DNA of 52,775 bases from assembly GCA_000432015.1 (NCBI GenBank), contig HF985514.1, positions 14,044 through 66,818 of the forward strand, read 5' to 3'. Under the pieces are notes generated by a model, which worked only from the letters and a program-made list of their open reading frames with translations, had not been told where the DNA came from and searched no databases. Of the stretch, positions 7,869 to 16,183 are shown one piece after another. The translations under genes were made by a program, and so were the position numbers. The first letter of the stretch is position 1. Every line of letters starts with the position of its first letter. Source of the DNA: Clostridium sp. CAG:1024. Lineage in GTDB: Bacteria > Bacillota > Clostridia > Christensenellales > CAG-138.

Positions 7869-10151
7869 TCAGATGAGTCCTTCCTCTTTGAAACGCTCAA
7901 AGAGGATATGCGGGGTCAGCGGCGCACGGTTGATGGAAACGCCCGTGGCCTGCAATACGGCGTTGCGAATGGCGGGCGCGCCGGAGCAGGCCGGCGGTTC
8001 GCCGAGCGCTTTGGTGCCGTAAGCGCTTGTCGGTTCGTAGTTCTCGACAAACTCCGCACGGATGTCCGGGTGATCCATGAAGGTGGAGAGCTTGTAGTCG
8101 AGCAGATTGTTGTTGAGCGGCCGGCCGGTCTTTTCATCAAAGAGCAGCTGCTCGGACATGCCGTAGCCAATGGCCATGCTCATGCCGCCGTGCACCTGCG
8201 CTTCCGCGAGGGCGGGGTTGATGAGACGGCCGCAGTCGTGTACGTTGACGATATTCAGCAGCTTGACCTTGCAGAGCGGGATATCCACTTCGACCTCCGC
8301 GAACGAGCAGCCGAAGGAATAGGCGTTCGTCTTGATCTGGTAGGTGCTTTCGCTCGTGAGGTGCTCGCTGTGCGTCAGGCTGTACAGCGCTTCCGTGGCA
8401 AGCTCGGCAAGCGTCATCAGCTCGCGCCCGTCCGGAATGCGGACAATCTTGCCGTCCACGATATTGAGGTTGCAGACGGGCATACGGGTAAGCTCATGCG
8501 CGTAGCTCAGAATGCGGTCCTTCAGCATGGTCGCGGTCTGCTGGATCGCAAAGCCGCCGACGTAGGTTTGGCGCGATGCGTATGCGCCCGTACCGAAGGG
8601 GGTAATGTCCGTATCCTGCGTGGAGACAACATGCACATCGGAAAACGGAATGCCGATCGTTTCCGCAGCCATCTGCGCAAAGGCCGTATCCGCGCCCTGA
8701 CCGATCTCCGTTTCGCCCATTTGCAGCTGAATGGAGCCGTCCTGATTCAGCACCATGCGGCAGCTGGAGCTTTCAAGCGAGATCGGCCATACGGCGGTAT
8801 TGTACCAGAAAATCGCCATGCCGATGCCGCGGCGGATGGGGCCGACCTGGTTTTCGTATTCCTTGCGTTTTTTTTCATAATCGATATAGGCCATGCCCTT
8901 CTCGATACACTGGTTGAGGCTGTCAAAGTAGTTCTCGTTTTTCGAGAAGTTGTCCTTATAGCCGACCTCCATCATGTTTTTGCGGCGCAGTTCGAGCGAG
9001 TCCATACCAAGACCCTTCGCGATGTCCTCGACATGGCTTTCGAGCGCAAACATGGCCTGCGGGATGCCGTAGCCGCGCATCGCGCCGGCGACCGGCGTAT
9101 TCGTAAAGACCGTGTAAGCATCGACCTTGCAGGCCTCGCTCTTGTAGAGCTGACCGAAAGCGCCCGCGCCCTTGGCGTTGATGCTGTGGCCGTGGGAAGC
9201 GTAGGCACCCTGCTTGGAGAACGCTTCAAGACGGCGTGCAACGAAGGTGCCGTCAGGACGCACATAGGTGATGATGTGCGAACGGATTGCGTGGCGAACG
9301 CGGTTGGAGACAAAGGTTTCTTCCCGCGAGACATCCAGCTTCACTCTGCGGCCGCCGACCTGCGTACAGAGATAGGCGCAGAGCGGCTCGTACAGCGCGT
9401 CCTGCTTGTTGCCGAAGCCGCCGCCGATATACGGCTTGATAATGCGCACCTTGCCCCACGGGATGCCGAGCGCCTGACCGACAATGCGGCGCACGATGTG
9501 CGGGATCTGCGTAGAAGCGACGATCACGATGCGGTCGCCCTCCATATGCGCCTCGCAGATGAAGTTCTCGATGTGGCAATGCTGCACGATGGGCGTATCA
9601 TACCAGCCCTCGAACTTGATGAGGCCGGGTTCCTTGATCGCGTCCTCGTAGTTGCCGTTTTCGTAGCCCGTGTGCGCGAGGATATTGTTCGGATAGTTTT
9701 CGTGGATCTGCGGCGCACCGTCCTGCATGGCCTCGACCTGATCGAGCACGAAGGGATACGCTTCATATTCAACCTTGATGGCGCGCACGGCCTGCGCTGC
9801 GGCGACTTCGTTTTCCGCAACGACCGCAGCAACGTCGTCCCCGTAAAAGCGGACGCGAGCTGTCAGCAGATGGCGATCCATCACATCCTGATGGTGCGGG
9901 TCTGTGGACCACGGGTGACCTGCGGTGGGGAATTTGATGTCCGGCACATCGAAACAGGTCACGATCTTGACGACGCCTTTGATCTTTTCCGCCTCGGAGA
10001 TGTCGATGCGCTTGACGACGCCGTTCGCGATCGTCGAATGCAGGATCTTTGCCACATACGCACCCTTGTCCGTAAGGTCGTCTGTGTAGCGCGCACGACC
10101 GGTGACTTTATCGACGGCGTCGATGCGCGGAACGCTCTTTCCTACGATCAT
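7869..10151 (-). CDS. xdhA: Xanthine dehydrogenase-type molybdenum-binding subunit
   Basis: Catalytic subunit of the molybdenum hydroxylase; 760 residues, full length. It begins with the small domain (SVPRIDAVDKVTGRARYTDD), then GGGFGNKQD for cofactor contact, the substrate-orienting arginine region AGAMRGYGIPQ, and near the C-terminus KALGEPP, containing the glutamate that acts as catalytic base. It would oxidise hypoxanthine to xanthine or a related heterocycle. Because mocA is nearby, the cofactor is probably the molybdopterin cytosine dinucleotide form (inference). AGGGAGGAAAT precedes the ATG; the ade stop is 27 bases upstream. The 776-residue open frame on the opposite strand here is an antisense artefact of GC-rich codon use. 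Confidence 0.93.
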   Translation of the reverse strand: MIVGKSVPRIDAVDKVTGRARYTDDLTDKGAYVAKILHSTIANGVVKRIDISEAEKIKGVVKIVTCFDVPDIKFPTAGHPWSTDPHHQDVMDRHLLTARVRFYGDDVAAVVAENEVAAAQAVRAIKVEYEAYPFVLDQVEAMQDGAPQIHENYPNNILAHTGYENGNYEDAIKEPGLIKFEGWYDTPIVQHCHIENFICEAHMEGDRIVIVASTQIPHIVRRIVGQALGIPWGKVRIIKPYIGGGFGNKQDALYEPLCAYLCTQVGGRRVKLDVSREETFVSNRVRHAIRSHIITYVRPDGTFVARRLEAFSKQGAYASHGHSINAKGAGAFGQLYKSEACKVDAYTVFTNTPVAGAMRGYGIPQAMFALESHVEDIAKGLGMDSLELRRKNMMEVGYKDNFSKNENYFDSLNQCIEKGMAYIDYEKKRKEYENQVGPIRRGIGMAIFWYNTAVWPISLESSSCRMVLNQDGSIQLQMGETEIGQGADTAFAQMAAETIGIPFSDVHVVSTQDTDITPFGTGAYASRQTYVGGFAIQQTATMLKDRILSYAHELTRMPVCNLNIVDGKIVRIPDGRELMTLAELATEALYSLTHSEHLTSESTYQIKTNAYSFGCSFAEVEVDIPLCKVKLLNIVNVHDCGRLINPALAEAQVHGGMSMAIGYGMSEQLLFDEKTGRPLNNNLLDYKLSTFMDHPDIRAEFVENYEPTSAYGTKALGEPPACSGAPAIRNAVLQATGVSINRAPLTPHILFERFKEEGLI

Positions 10152-10178
10152 AGATTTCCTCCCTGAGCAACTGCTACA

Positions 10179-11882
10179 TTATTGATTCTTATAAAGAAAT
10201 TCCATATTCTTGACGTCGAACATGCCCATATCCGTGATGCGGACGGATGGGATGACCGGCAGCGCCACGAACGACAGCGTGATGAACGGATCAGAGCCGC
10301 TTGCAACGCCGAGCTCGGCCGCGGCCGCGAGCAGCGCCTGCTGCGCGGCGAGCACCTCCGAAACGGGCGCATCGGACATGAGGCCGGCGATGGGCAGCGG
10401 AAGCCTTGCGAGCATCCGGCCGCCGCGCACCACGACGTAGCCGCCGCCGCAGGCTTCGAGCGCATCGATTGCGGCGAACATGTCGGCGTCGTTATCGCCT
10501 GCGACGATCAGATTATGCGAGTCGTGCGCTACGGTTGTCGCAATTGCGCCGCCATGGATCGGCATGCCGCGGAGAATGCCGAGCCCTACACGGCTCGAGG
10601 CATGGTGACGCTCAAAGACGGCCAGCTTGACAAGCCCGTTGCCGGGAACGAACAGGCCGTTTTCATCGACGGGAACGGTCTCGGTGTCCAACTCGGTGAG
10701 CAGCTCGTTCGGCACGAGCCGGATGATGGGCATCGGACCTTCGACATGCAGTTCGAGCGCATCCGCCTTGCGCGGCGCAAGGTGAACGCTGTTGTAGATC
10801 TTCGGGTCGGGCTTCAGGATCTTGTCCGTCGTGGGCGAGAACACATTACCGCCCGTGATGACGGTGAGCGGGTTGAAGTCCGAAAGATTGTCGAACAGAA
10901 CCATATCCGCACGATATCCGGGCGCGATGGCGCCATAGCCGCGGAGCGAATAGGTGTTTGCGGCGTTGATCGTCGCCATTTGGATCGCCTGGATCGCGGG
11001 AATACCGTTTGCGACCGCGCGGCGGAGAATGTAATTGATGTGGCCCTCGCTGCGAATGTTCTCAAGATGCTTGTCGTCCGTGCAGAACATCATGCGCCGG
11101 GTGGGAAGCCGGTTTTCTGCAATCTTGCGCATGACCTCTTCAATGCCGCGGTTCGCGGAGCCGATACGCAGATGAATCCGCATACCGGCGCGGAGCTTTT
11201 CCAGCACCTCGTCATAGTTTGAGCATTCATGATCCGTATGCGGACCGGCAACGCAGTAGGCGTTCAAAAGGTCGCCGGAGAGCAGCGGCGCATGACCGTC
11301 GATCGGCCTGCCGCGGAAAAGTTCGAGCTTGTCGAGCATCTCGCCGTCGCCCGTGGTCGTGGCGACGTAGTCCATGACCTCGCCGAGACCGGCAACGCGC
11401 GGATGATTCAAAAACTGCTCCATGTCCTTCGCGGTCACCTTCGCACCGCTCGTTTCAAACGCGGTACAGGGGACGCAGGACGGAAGCATCAAAAACACGG
11501 AAAGCGGCAGCCACTCCGTCTGATCCAACATATATTGGATGCCGTCGGTACCGCAGACGTTGACGATTTCATGCGGGTCTGCAATGATCGTCGTCGTGCC
11601 TTTTTCCAGGATAACGTTTGCAAAGCGGGACGGATGCGCCATGGACGATTCGATATGCACATGTCCGTCGATGAGACCGGGGGTCAGATATGCGCCCTTT
11701 GCATCGATCTCCTGCTTGCCGGAAAAAGAACCGACGCCCAAGATGATACCGTCGCGGATCGCGACGTCACCCTCGATGATCTCTTCCGTAAAAACATTGA
11801 CGATCTTCGCGTTTTTGATGACCAGAGCGGCGTTTCGGCTTGCTGCATTCAGAATTGCAGCGCGTAGACGAGACTTCTCCAA
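10179..11882 (-). CDS. ade: Adenine deaminase
   Basis: Amidohydrolase-superfamily enzyme converting adenine to hypoxanthine plus ammonia; 567 residues, the normal length. Motifs: GLIDGHVHIESSMAHPSRFA (metal-binding HxH), IADPHEIVNVCG, GHAPLLSG, CTDDKHLENI, and the C-terminal adenine-deaminase domain (VAHDSHNLIVAGDND). The TTG at 11882 is chosen because AAGGTGGG lies 10 bases upstream and the ATG further out (11966) lies upstream of the promoter. First gene of the ade-xdhABC operon, transcribed from the promoter at 11907-11935 and divergent from hydA. It feeds hypoxanthine to XdhABC. Confidence 0.95.
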   Translation of the reverse strand: MEKSRLRAAILNAASRNAALVIKNAKIVNVFTEEIIEGDVAIRDGIILGVGSFSGKQEIDAKGAYLTPGLIDGHVHIESSMAHPSRFANVILEKGTTTIIADPHEIVNVCGTDGIQYMLDQTEWLPLSVFLMLPSCVPCTAFETSGAKVTAKDMEQFLNHPRVAGLGEVMDYVATTTGDGEMLDKLELFRGRPIDGHAPLLSGDLLNAYCVAGPHTDHECSNYDEVLEKLRAGMRIHLRIGSANRGIEEVMRKIAENRLPTRRMMFCTDDKHLENIRSEGHINYILRRAVANGIPAIQAIQMATINAANTYSLRGYGAIAPGYRADMVLFDNLSDFNPLTVITGGNVFSPTTDKILKPDPKIYNSVHLAPRKADALELHVEGPMPIIRLVPNELLTELDTETVPVDENGLFVPGNGLVKLAVFERHHASSRVGLGILRGMPIHGGAIATTVAHDSHNLIVAGDNDADMFAAIDALEACGGGYVVVRGGRMLARLPLPIAGLMSDAPVSEVLAAQQALLAAAAELGVASGSDPFITLSFVALPVIPSVRITDMGMFDVKNMEFLYKNQ

Positions 11883-11906
11883 AACAGAATCACCCACCTT
11901 TTCGAT

Positions 11907-11935
11907 ATTATAGCATGTAGTGATGCCGCTGCAAA
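11907..11935 (-). promoter_or_regulatory. Promoter of ade-xdhABC
   Basis: On the minus strand TTTGCA (complement of 11930-11935), 17 bases, then a perfect TATAAT (complement of 11907-11912). The leader would be only about 18 bases long, beginning at the ribosome binding site. It faces away from the hydA promoter, with 44 bases between the two -35 boxes. Confidence 0.7.
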
Positions 11936-11979
11936 GGAAATTTCGTGATACTTTCAATAGATGCACGATCGCGAACAGC

Positions 11980-12008
11980 TTGCAAAGCCCCTAAAATAGT
12001 GATAAAAT
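11980..12008 (+). promoter_or_regulatory. Promoter of hydA-mocA
   Basis: TTGCAA (11980-11985), 17 bases, TAAAAT (12003-12008). The predicted leader is about 41 bases. The 44 bases between this -35 box and that of ade are the natural place for a shared operator. Confidence 0.65.
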
Positions 12009-12055
12009 GGCAAAAACGAGAGCCAAAAATATTTTTAGAAGCGAGGAAATATTTT

Positions 12056-13426
12056 TTGAAAACGCGTATCAATCACGGCGAGATCATATCCGAAGGAAAG
12101 CGTTTTTTTGCGGATCTGCTCATCGAGAATGGAAAGATCGTAAAAATTGCGCCGCACATTGAGGAGACTGCCGACACGGTGATCGATGCTTCCGGATGCT
12201 ATGTTATGCCGGGGTTCATCGATACGCACACGCACTTTGATCTGGATCTCGGTGTGACCGTGACTGCGGATGATTTCAAGACGGGGACGCGCGCGGCGGT
12301 GCTCGGCGGCACGACGACCGTGCTCGACTTTGCGACGCAGGATCGCGGCATGACCATGCAGGACGCGCTCGACCTTTGGCACAAGAAGGCCGAGGGGAGC
12401 AGCTGCAATTACGGATTCCATATGGCGGTCTCCGAGTGGAACGATGCGCGCATCGCGGAGATCCCGCGCATGATCGAGCAGGGCGTGACCTCGTTTAAAA
12501 TGTATATGGTTTACGATGCGATGCGCGTGGATGACGGCGCTATCTACGACGCGCTGCGCCGCACGGCTGCCGAGGATTGCGTGATCGGCGTGCATTGCGA
12601 AAACTATGACGTTTTGCAGCGCCGCATTGCGGACTGCAAAGCGCAGGGCTGGCTGGATCCCACGGCACACCCGGTTTCCCGCCCGAACGAGGTGGAAGCG
12701 GAGGCCGTTGCCCGCCTCATGCGGATCGCCCAGCTTGCAGAAGCGCCGGCTTGGGTCGTGCATCTGTCCACAAAAGAGGGACTCGAAGAGGCGCTGCGCG
12801 CACGCGCACGCGGGCAGGAGGTCTATCTGGAGACCTGTCCGCAGTACCTTGTGTTGGATGACAGCGCATACGCCGCGCCTGACGGCGCCAAGTTCGTGAT
12901 GTCGCCGCCGCTCAGAAAGCGCGAGGATAATGCGGCGATCCTTGCCGCCATGCAGCGCAGCGAGATCGATGTTGTCGGCACGGATCACTGCTCTTTTACG
13001 ATGAAACAAAAAGCGTTGGGAAGCGGAGACTTTTCCAAGATCCCGAACGGCGGGGCAGGCGTCGAAAACCGCGGCGAGATCGTTCATACTGCGGCGGTGC
13101 GCAGCGGGACGATCACGGTGGAGCAGATGGCGGAGCAGCTCTCCACAAACGCAGCAAAGCTCTTCGGCATGTTCCCGCAGAAAGGGTGCATCCGTGAAGG
13201 CAGCGATGCCGATCTTGTCGTGTTCGATCCCCATGCGTCGCGGACGATCTCATACAAAACGAACCATCATAACTGCGACAATTCGCCCTATGAGGGCATG
13301 GAGACAACAGGCCGCGCCCGCGATGTGCTGGTGAACGGCGTTGCTGCGGTCAGAGACTTTGCGCTGGTCGAAACAGGAGCGGGCAAGTATGTATACCGCA
13401 GCCGCAGCGGGAGGCCGAACCGGTGA
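12056..13426 (+). CDS. hydA: Dihydropyrimidinase/D-hydantoinase family amidohydrolase
   Basis: Cyclic-amidase of the dihydropyrimidinase/hydantoinase family (HyuA-like in purine clusters); 456 residues. Metal motif DTHTHFD (about residues 57-63), the carboxylated lysine in TSFKMYMVY, HCEN, VHLST, and the metal-binding Asp in VGTDHCSF are all visible, so the active site appears intact. The TTG at 12056 is the best start: AGGA (12044-12047) is 8 bases upstream, and starts further left precede the promoter. It overlaps mocA (GTGA). Hydantoinases hydrolyse cyclic imides; in this purine neighbourhood the substrate may be an oxidised purine or ring-opened intermediate rather than dihydrouracil, which is an inference. 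Confidence 0.9.
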   Translation: MKTRINHGEIISEGKRFFADLLIENGKIVKIAPHIEETADTVIDASGCYVMPGFIDTHTHFDLDLGVTVTADDFKTGTRAAVLGGTTTVLDFATQDRGMTMQDALDLWHKKAEGSSCNYGFHMAVSEWNDARIAEIPRMIEQGVTSFKMYMVYDAMRVDDGAIYDALRRTAAEDCVIGVHCENYDVLQRRIADCKAQGWLDPTAHPVSRPNEVEAEAVARLMRIAQLAEAPAWVVHLSTKEGLEEALRARARGQEVYLETCPQYLVLDDSAYAAPDGAKFVMSPPLRKREDNAAILAAMQRSEIDVVGTDHCSFTMKQKALGSGDFSKIPNGGAGVENRGEIVHTAAVRSGTITVEQMAEQLSTNAAKLFGMFPQKGCIREGSDADLVVFDPHASRTISYKTNHHNCDNSPYEGMETTGRARDVLVNGVAAVRDFALVETGAGKYVYRSRSGRPNR

Positions 13427-14016
13427 ATATCGCGGCGATCCTGCTTGCCGCGGGCCTTGGTACGCGTTTCGGGGGCGACAAGCTCAGCGCGCAGATCGGG
13501 GGAAAGCCCATGATTGCGCACGCTTGCGAGCTGCATGCATCTCTGCCGTATGCGCTGTTTGTGGCTGTCGTCCGGCCCGGCGATGCCGTGGTGACGGAAA
13601 CCGCAGGAAAGACCGCATTGCTTGCTTATAATCCCACGCCCGAGCGAGGGATCGCATCGAGCGTTCGTATTGGACTGCGTACGGCGCTGGATGCGGCGGC
13701 GGCGCGGGGGATTCGATTGGACGGCGCGCTCTTCGGCGTAGCGGATCAGCCGTATCTCTCGCGGGATACGGTCCTTCGGCTCGTGGAGAGATTTGAAACG
13801 GAGCCGAAGCGCATCGTTGCGCCGTCTGCACCGGACGGGAAGCGGGGGAACCCGGTGATTTTCCCTGAAGGCTGCTTTGCGGAGCTGCTTGCGATCGAGG
13901 GGGATCGCGGCGGCGGAACGGTCATTCGGCGGCATCCGGAGCTGCTGCGCACAGTGAAGGTGCCGGAGGAGGATCTGCGGGACGTGGATGTGCGGCCGGA
14001 GACGGAAATCGGATAG
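13423..14016 (+). CDS. mocA: Molybdenum cofactor cytidylyltransferase-like (MocA/MobA family)
   Basis: Nucleotidyltransferase of 197 residues. The N-terminal signature LLAAGLGTRFGGDKL is the NTP-binding loop of the MobA/MocA/GlmU fold; GVADQPYLSRDTV carries the metal-binding Asp region typical of MocA, and GKRGNPVIFP follows. MocA adds CMP to molybdopterin to form the cytosine dinucleotide cofactor used by XdhA-type hydroxylases, which fits its place beside xdhABC. The GTG start overlaps the hydA stop by 4 bases, with GGGAGG upstream. A purely MobA-like (GMP) specificity cannot be excluded from sequence. Confidence 0.85.
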   Translation: MNIAAILLAAGLGTRFGGDKLSAQIGGKPMIAHACELHASLPYALFVAVVRPGDAVVTETAGKTALLAYNPTPERGIASSVRIGLRTALDAAAARGIRLDGALFGVADQPYLSRDTVLRLVERFETEPKRIVAPSAPDGKRGNPVIFPEGCFAELLAIEGDRGGGTVIRRHPELLRTVKVPEEDLRDVDVRPETEIG

Positions 14017-14036
14017 CGTTCGACAAACCGCGGCGC

Positions 14037-14065
14037 TTGCATCCGCGGGGAAAAGCTGATATAGT
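14037..14065 (+). promoter_or_regulatory. Promoter of the riboswitch-guaD transcript
   Basis: TTGCAT (14037-14042), 17 bases, TATAGT (14060-14065). Transcription would start near 14072, just before the aptamer, giving guaD its own transcript separate from hydA-mocA. Confidence 0.6.
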
Positions 14066-14083
14066 AATTACGGATCAAAGACA

Positions 14084-14148
14084 GCTCATATAATTTCGTT
14101 GCATGGAACGAAAGTTTCTACTGAGCCGCCAGCGGCTCTGCTATGAGT
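14084..14148 (+). promoter_or_regulatory. Purine-riboswitch-like aptamer (guanine-type position 74) upstream of guaD
   Basis: P1 pairs CTCATA (14085-14090) with TATGAG (14142-14147), extended by a G-T pair. The core TATAAT (J1/2) and AGTTTCTAC (J2/3, 14113-14121) match the purine riboswitch family. P2 is TTCGTT/AACGAA with loop GCATGG; P3 is GAGCC/GGCTC. The base equivalent to position 74 of the B. subtilis xpt aptamer is C (14141), which in the family specifies guanine or hypoxanthine. It departs from the family in several ways: L2 is 6 rather than 7 bases, L3 (GCCAGC) lacks the conserved GTAAA, and position 73 appears to be G instead of A. Placement upstream of guanine deaminase supports a purine sensor. 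Confidence 0.75.
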
Positions 14149-14200
14149 GTCCGGCAAAAATACGAACCGATCGTATACCTGCGCCGGATGCTCTTTTCAT
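14145..14200 (+). terminator. Expression-platform terminator of the guaD riboswitch
   Basis: An 11-bp stem pairs 14145-14155 (GAGTGTCCGGC) with 14183-14193 (GCCGGATGCTC), with two G-T wobbles, followed by TTTTCATTATT. A small inner hairpin (ATACGA/TCGTAT) lies in its loop. Its 5' strand uses GAG, the last three bases of P1, so full terminator and full P1 are mutually exclusive. This predicts that ligand binding promotes read-through. Confidence 0.6.
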
Positions 14201-14233
14201 TATTGTTCAAAACTGAAAATGGGGGAAGATCAC

Positions 14234-15496
14234 ATGTCGGTCAACGTACTCAAGGGGAATTTTGTGTCCGCACCTGCACTGGGAAAACTGGACTGCGTGG
14301 AAAACGGATACCTTGTGCTGGAGGACGGCCTGATCCGGGGCATTTTCGAAGCGCTGCCGGAACGGTATCACAATGCGCAGATCACGGATTTCAGCGACCG
14401 TCTGATTCTGCAATCCTTTTCTGATATGCACCTGCACGCGCCGCAGTATCCGATGCTCGGGCTCGGCATGGATCTGCAGCTGCTGGATTGGCTGACAACG
14501 TATACGTTTCCTGTGGAGGCGCAGTTCGCAGATACGGGGTATGCGCGGGAAGCGTATGCACGTCTTGCATCGAAACTCGTTCACAGCGGAACGACGCGGG
14601 TCGTGATGTTCGCATCCATCCATACGGACGCCACGCTGGTCCTGATGGAGGAATTGGAGCGGGCGGGCGTGACCGGCTATGTCGGCAAGGTGTGCATGGA
14701 TCGTAACGGACTGCCGGGCGTCTACGAGGAGACGACAGAGGGATCGGAGCGGGAGACGCTGCGCTTTTTCGAGGCGGCGGCGCAGTTTTCGCACATCAAG
14801 CCCATCGTTACGCCGCGGTTTACGCCGACCTGCTCTGATGAACTGATGGCATGGCTCGGCCGGCAGGCGCGGACGCGCGGTCTGTATGTGCAGTCGCATT
14901 TGTCCGAAAACAAGGATGAGATCGCGTGGGTGCGCCGATTGCATCCGGACTGCGCAGAGTATTGGGAAACCTACGATAAGTTCGGCCTGTTTTCGGATCA
15001 TACGGTGATGGCGCACTGCGTGTACTCCGGCGCGCGGGAACGGGAGGCGATGAAACGCCGAAACGTCCTTGTGGCGCATTGTCCGGATTCCAATATCAAC
15101 ATTTGCAGCGGGTTCGTTCCGCTTCGCACCATGCTGGATGAAGGACTCTGGATCGGACTTGGATCGGATATTGCGGGCGGCGCGGAATTGCCGATGAATC
15201 GAGTGATCACCGCAGCGATTCGTATGTCGAAAGCAAAGCGGATTGAAACGGAAGGAACGGCGGGGCTCCTGACGGTCGCAGAAGGGTACTATCTCGGCAC
15301 GACCGCCGGCGCAGCGTATTTTGGCGCGGGGAATGGCTTTGCAGCCGGAGATTCGCTCCATGCGATCGTCGTGGACGAGAGCGGCTTTCCGCCAGCAAAA
15401 TCGTTGACTTTGCAGGAACGGATGGAGCGGGCGATTTATTTGATGGATGAGCGGAGCATACAGGCCGTTTACAGCGAGGGCGTCCGCGTCGTGTAA
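14234..15496 (+). CDS. guaD: Guanine deaminase
   Basis: Amidohydrolase converting guanine to xanthine plus ammonia; 420 residues. Motifs: SDMHLHAPQYP (metal-binding HxH of guanine deaminase), QSHLSENKDEI (His and Glu), MAHCVY, HCPDSN, and GSDIAGG (metal-binding Asp). The ATG at 14234 is preceded by GGGGGAAG; a longer in-frame start at 14147 lies inside the riboswitch terminator. Transcribed from its own promoter through a purine aptamer and terminator. With Ade and XdhABC it funnels both purine bases to xanthine. Confidence 0.94.
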   Translation: MSVNVLKGNFVSAPALGKLDCVENGYLVLEDGLIRGIFEALPERYHNAQITDFSDRLILQSFSDMHLHAPQYPMLGLGMDLQLLDWLTTYTFPVEAQFADTGYAREAYARLASKLVHSGTTRVVMFASIHTDATLVLMEELERAGVTGYVGKVCMDRNGLPGVYEETTEGSERETLRFFEAAAQFSHIKPIVTPRFTPTCSDELMAWLGRQARTRGLYVQSHLSENKDEIAWVRRLHPDCAEYWETYDKFGLFSDHTVMAHCVYSGAREREAMKRRNVLVAHCPDSNINICSGFVPLRTMLDEGLWIGLGSDIAGGAELPMNRVITAAIRMSKAKRIETEGTAGLLTVAEGYYLGTTAGAAYFGAGNGFAAGDSLHAIVVDESGFPPAKSLTLQERMERAIYLMDERSIQAVYSEGVRVV

Positions 15497-15582
15497 GCGG
15501 CTTGCCGAATAGCCTTGCGCGAATGGGCGCATCCTATGCGCAAACGGGGCTGCGGCCGTCCGGCGCGCCTCACGGAAACGGG

Positions 15583-16176
15583 GTGTGCGCCTTGTCGCTT
15601 TCGACGCTGGTTTTGATCAGCATATTTATTCTGGACTGCGCCGGCTTTCTTCGCGCAACCGCAAGGCGGATTGAGGTTTCGGAAGGCGCCGTCGCCGCGG
15701 CGACGCTGCTCACGCTGGCGCTTTCTGCGGTGCAAGCGCCGCTTGCGGGAATCGCAACGCTGAATCTCGGGTTTTGCCTCGCGCTGCTTTTCGGCGTCCT
15801 GCTCTGCCGCAGCTGGAAGGACGCAGCGGAAACGCTCGTTGTCGCTCTGTGCGCGGGGGCGCTAGGATTCGGCGTTTATCGCCTGACCGCCGATTTTTAT
15901 GAGCCGGGCCTGCTTGCCTGCCTGCCGGCGGCGGGACTATCGGCGCTGCTGCTCCCAAAGCGTCGGTCGGCACTGCTTGCTGCGGTGTCGGCGCCCGTGT
16001 TCTTTGCGGTTTGCGTGCTGTTTGAGGACATCTATTTGTTCGATGCGGCAGCGCTGCGCCTCGCAAATCCGGTCGCGCAGGACATGCAGACCATGGGGGC
16101 GGCGCTTTCGGCCCTGCTCTGGCCGCTGCCTGGCATTTCGGGAAGGGCTTTGAGAATTCTCCGTGAAAGATCGTAA
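15583..16176 (+). CDS. Small polytopic membrane protein of unknown function
   Basis: I do not recognise a family. About 197 residues with five or six hydrophobic stretches, including LSTLVLISIFILDCAGFL at the N-terminus, AAATLLTLALSAVQAPLAGI, LNLGFCLALLFGVLL, and a C-terminal one near ALSALLWPLPGISG, so an inner-membrane protein is likely. Start is uncertain: the GTG at 15583 puts the first membrane helix right at the N-terminus and has GGAA upstream; TTG 15502 and ATG 15523 are in frame but lack a ribosome binding site and would add an unusual hydrophilic head. It begins 86 bases after guaD with no clear terminator, so it may be read with guaD. Confidence 0.5.
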   Translation: MCALSLSTLVLISIFILDCAGFLRATARRIEVSEGAVAAATLLTLALSAVQAPLAGIATLNLGFCLALLFGVLLCRSWKDAAETLVVALCAGALGFGVYRLTADFYEPGLLACLPAAGLSALLLPKRRSALLAAVSAPVFFAVCVLFEDIYLFDAAALRLANPVAQDMQTMGAALSALLWPLPGISGRALRILRERS

Positions 16177-16183
16177 ATTATGC

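Noticed and set aside
7836..10166. A 776-codon open frame on the plus strand opposite xdhA
   Set aside because: It is the antisense of a firmly identified molybdenum hydroxylase subunit; its translation is Arg/Val/His-rich low-similarity sequence with no motif, a known by-product of GC-rich third positions.
11966..11966. Longer ade start at the minus-strand ATG
   Set aside because: It lies upstream of the TATAAT promoter and adds residues absent from the adenine deaminase family.
14147..14233. Upstream in-frame start extending guaD
   Set aside because: The extension is read from the riboswitch terminator and lacks a ribosome binding site; the start at 14234 matches the family.
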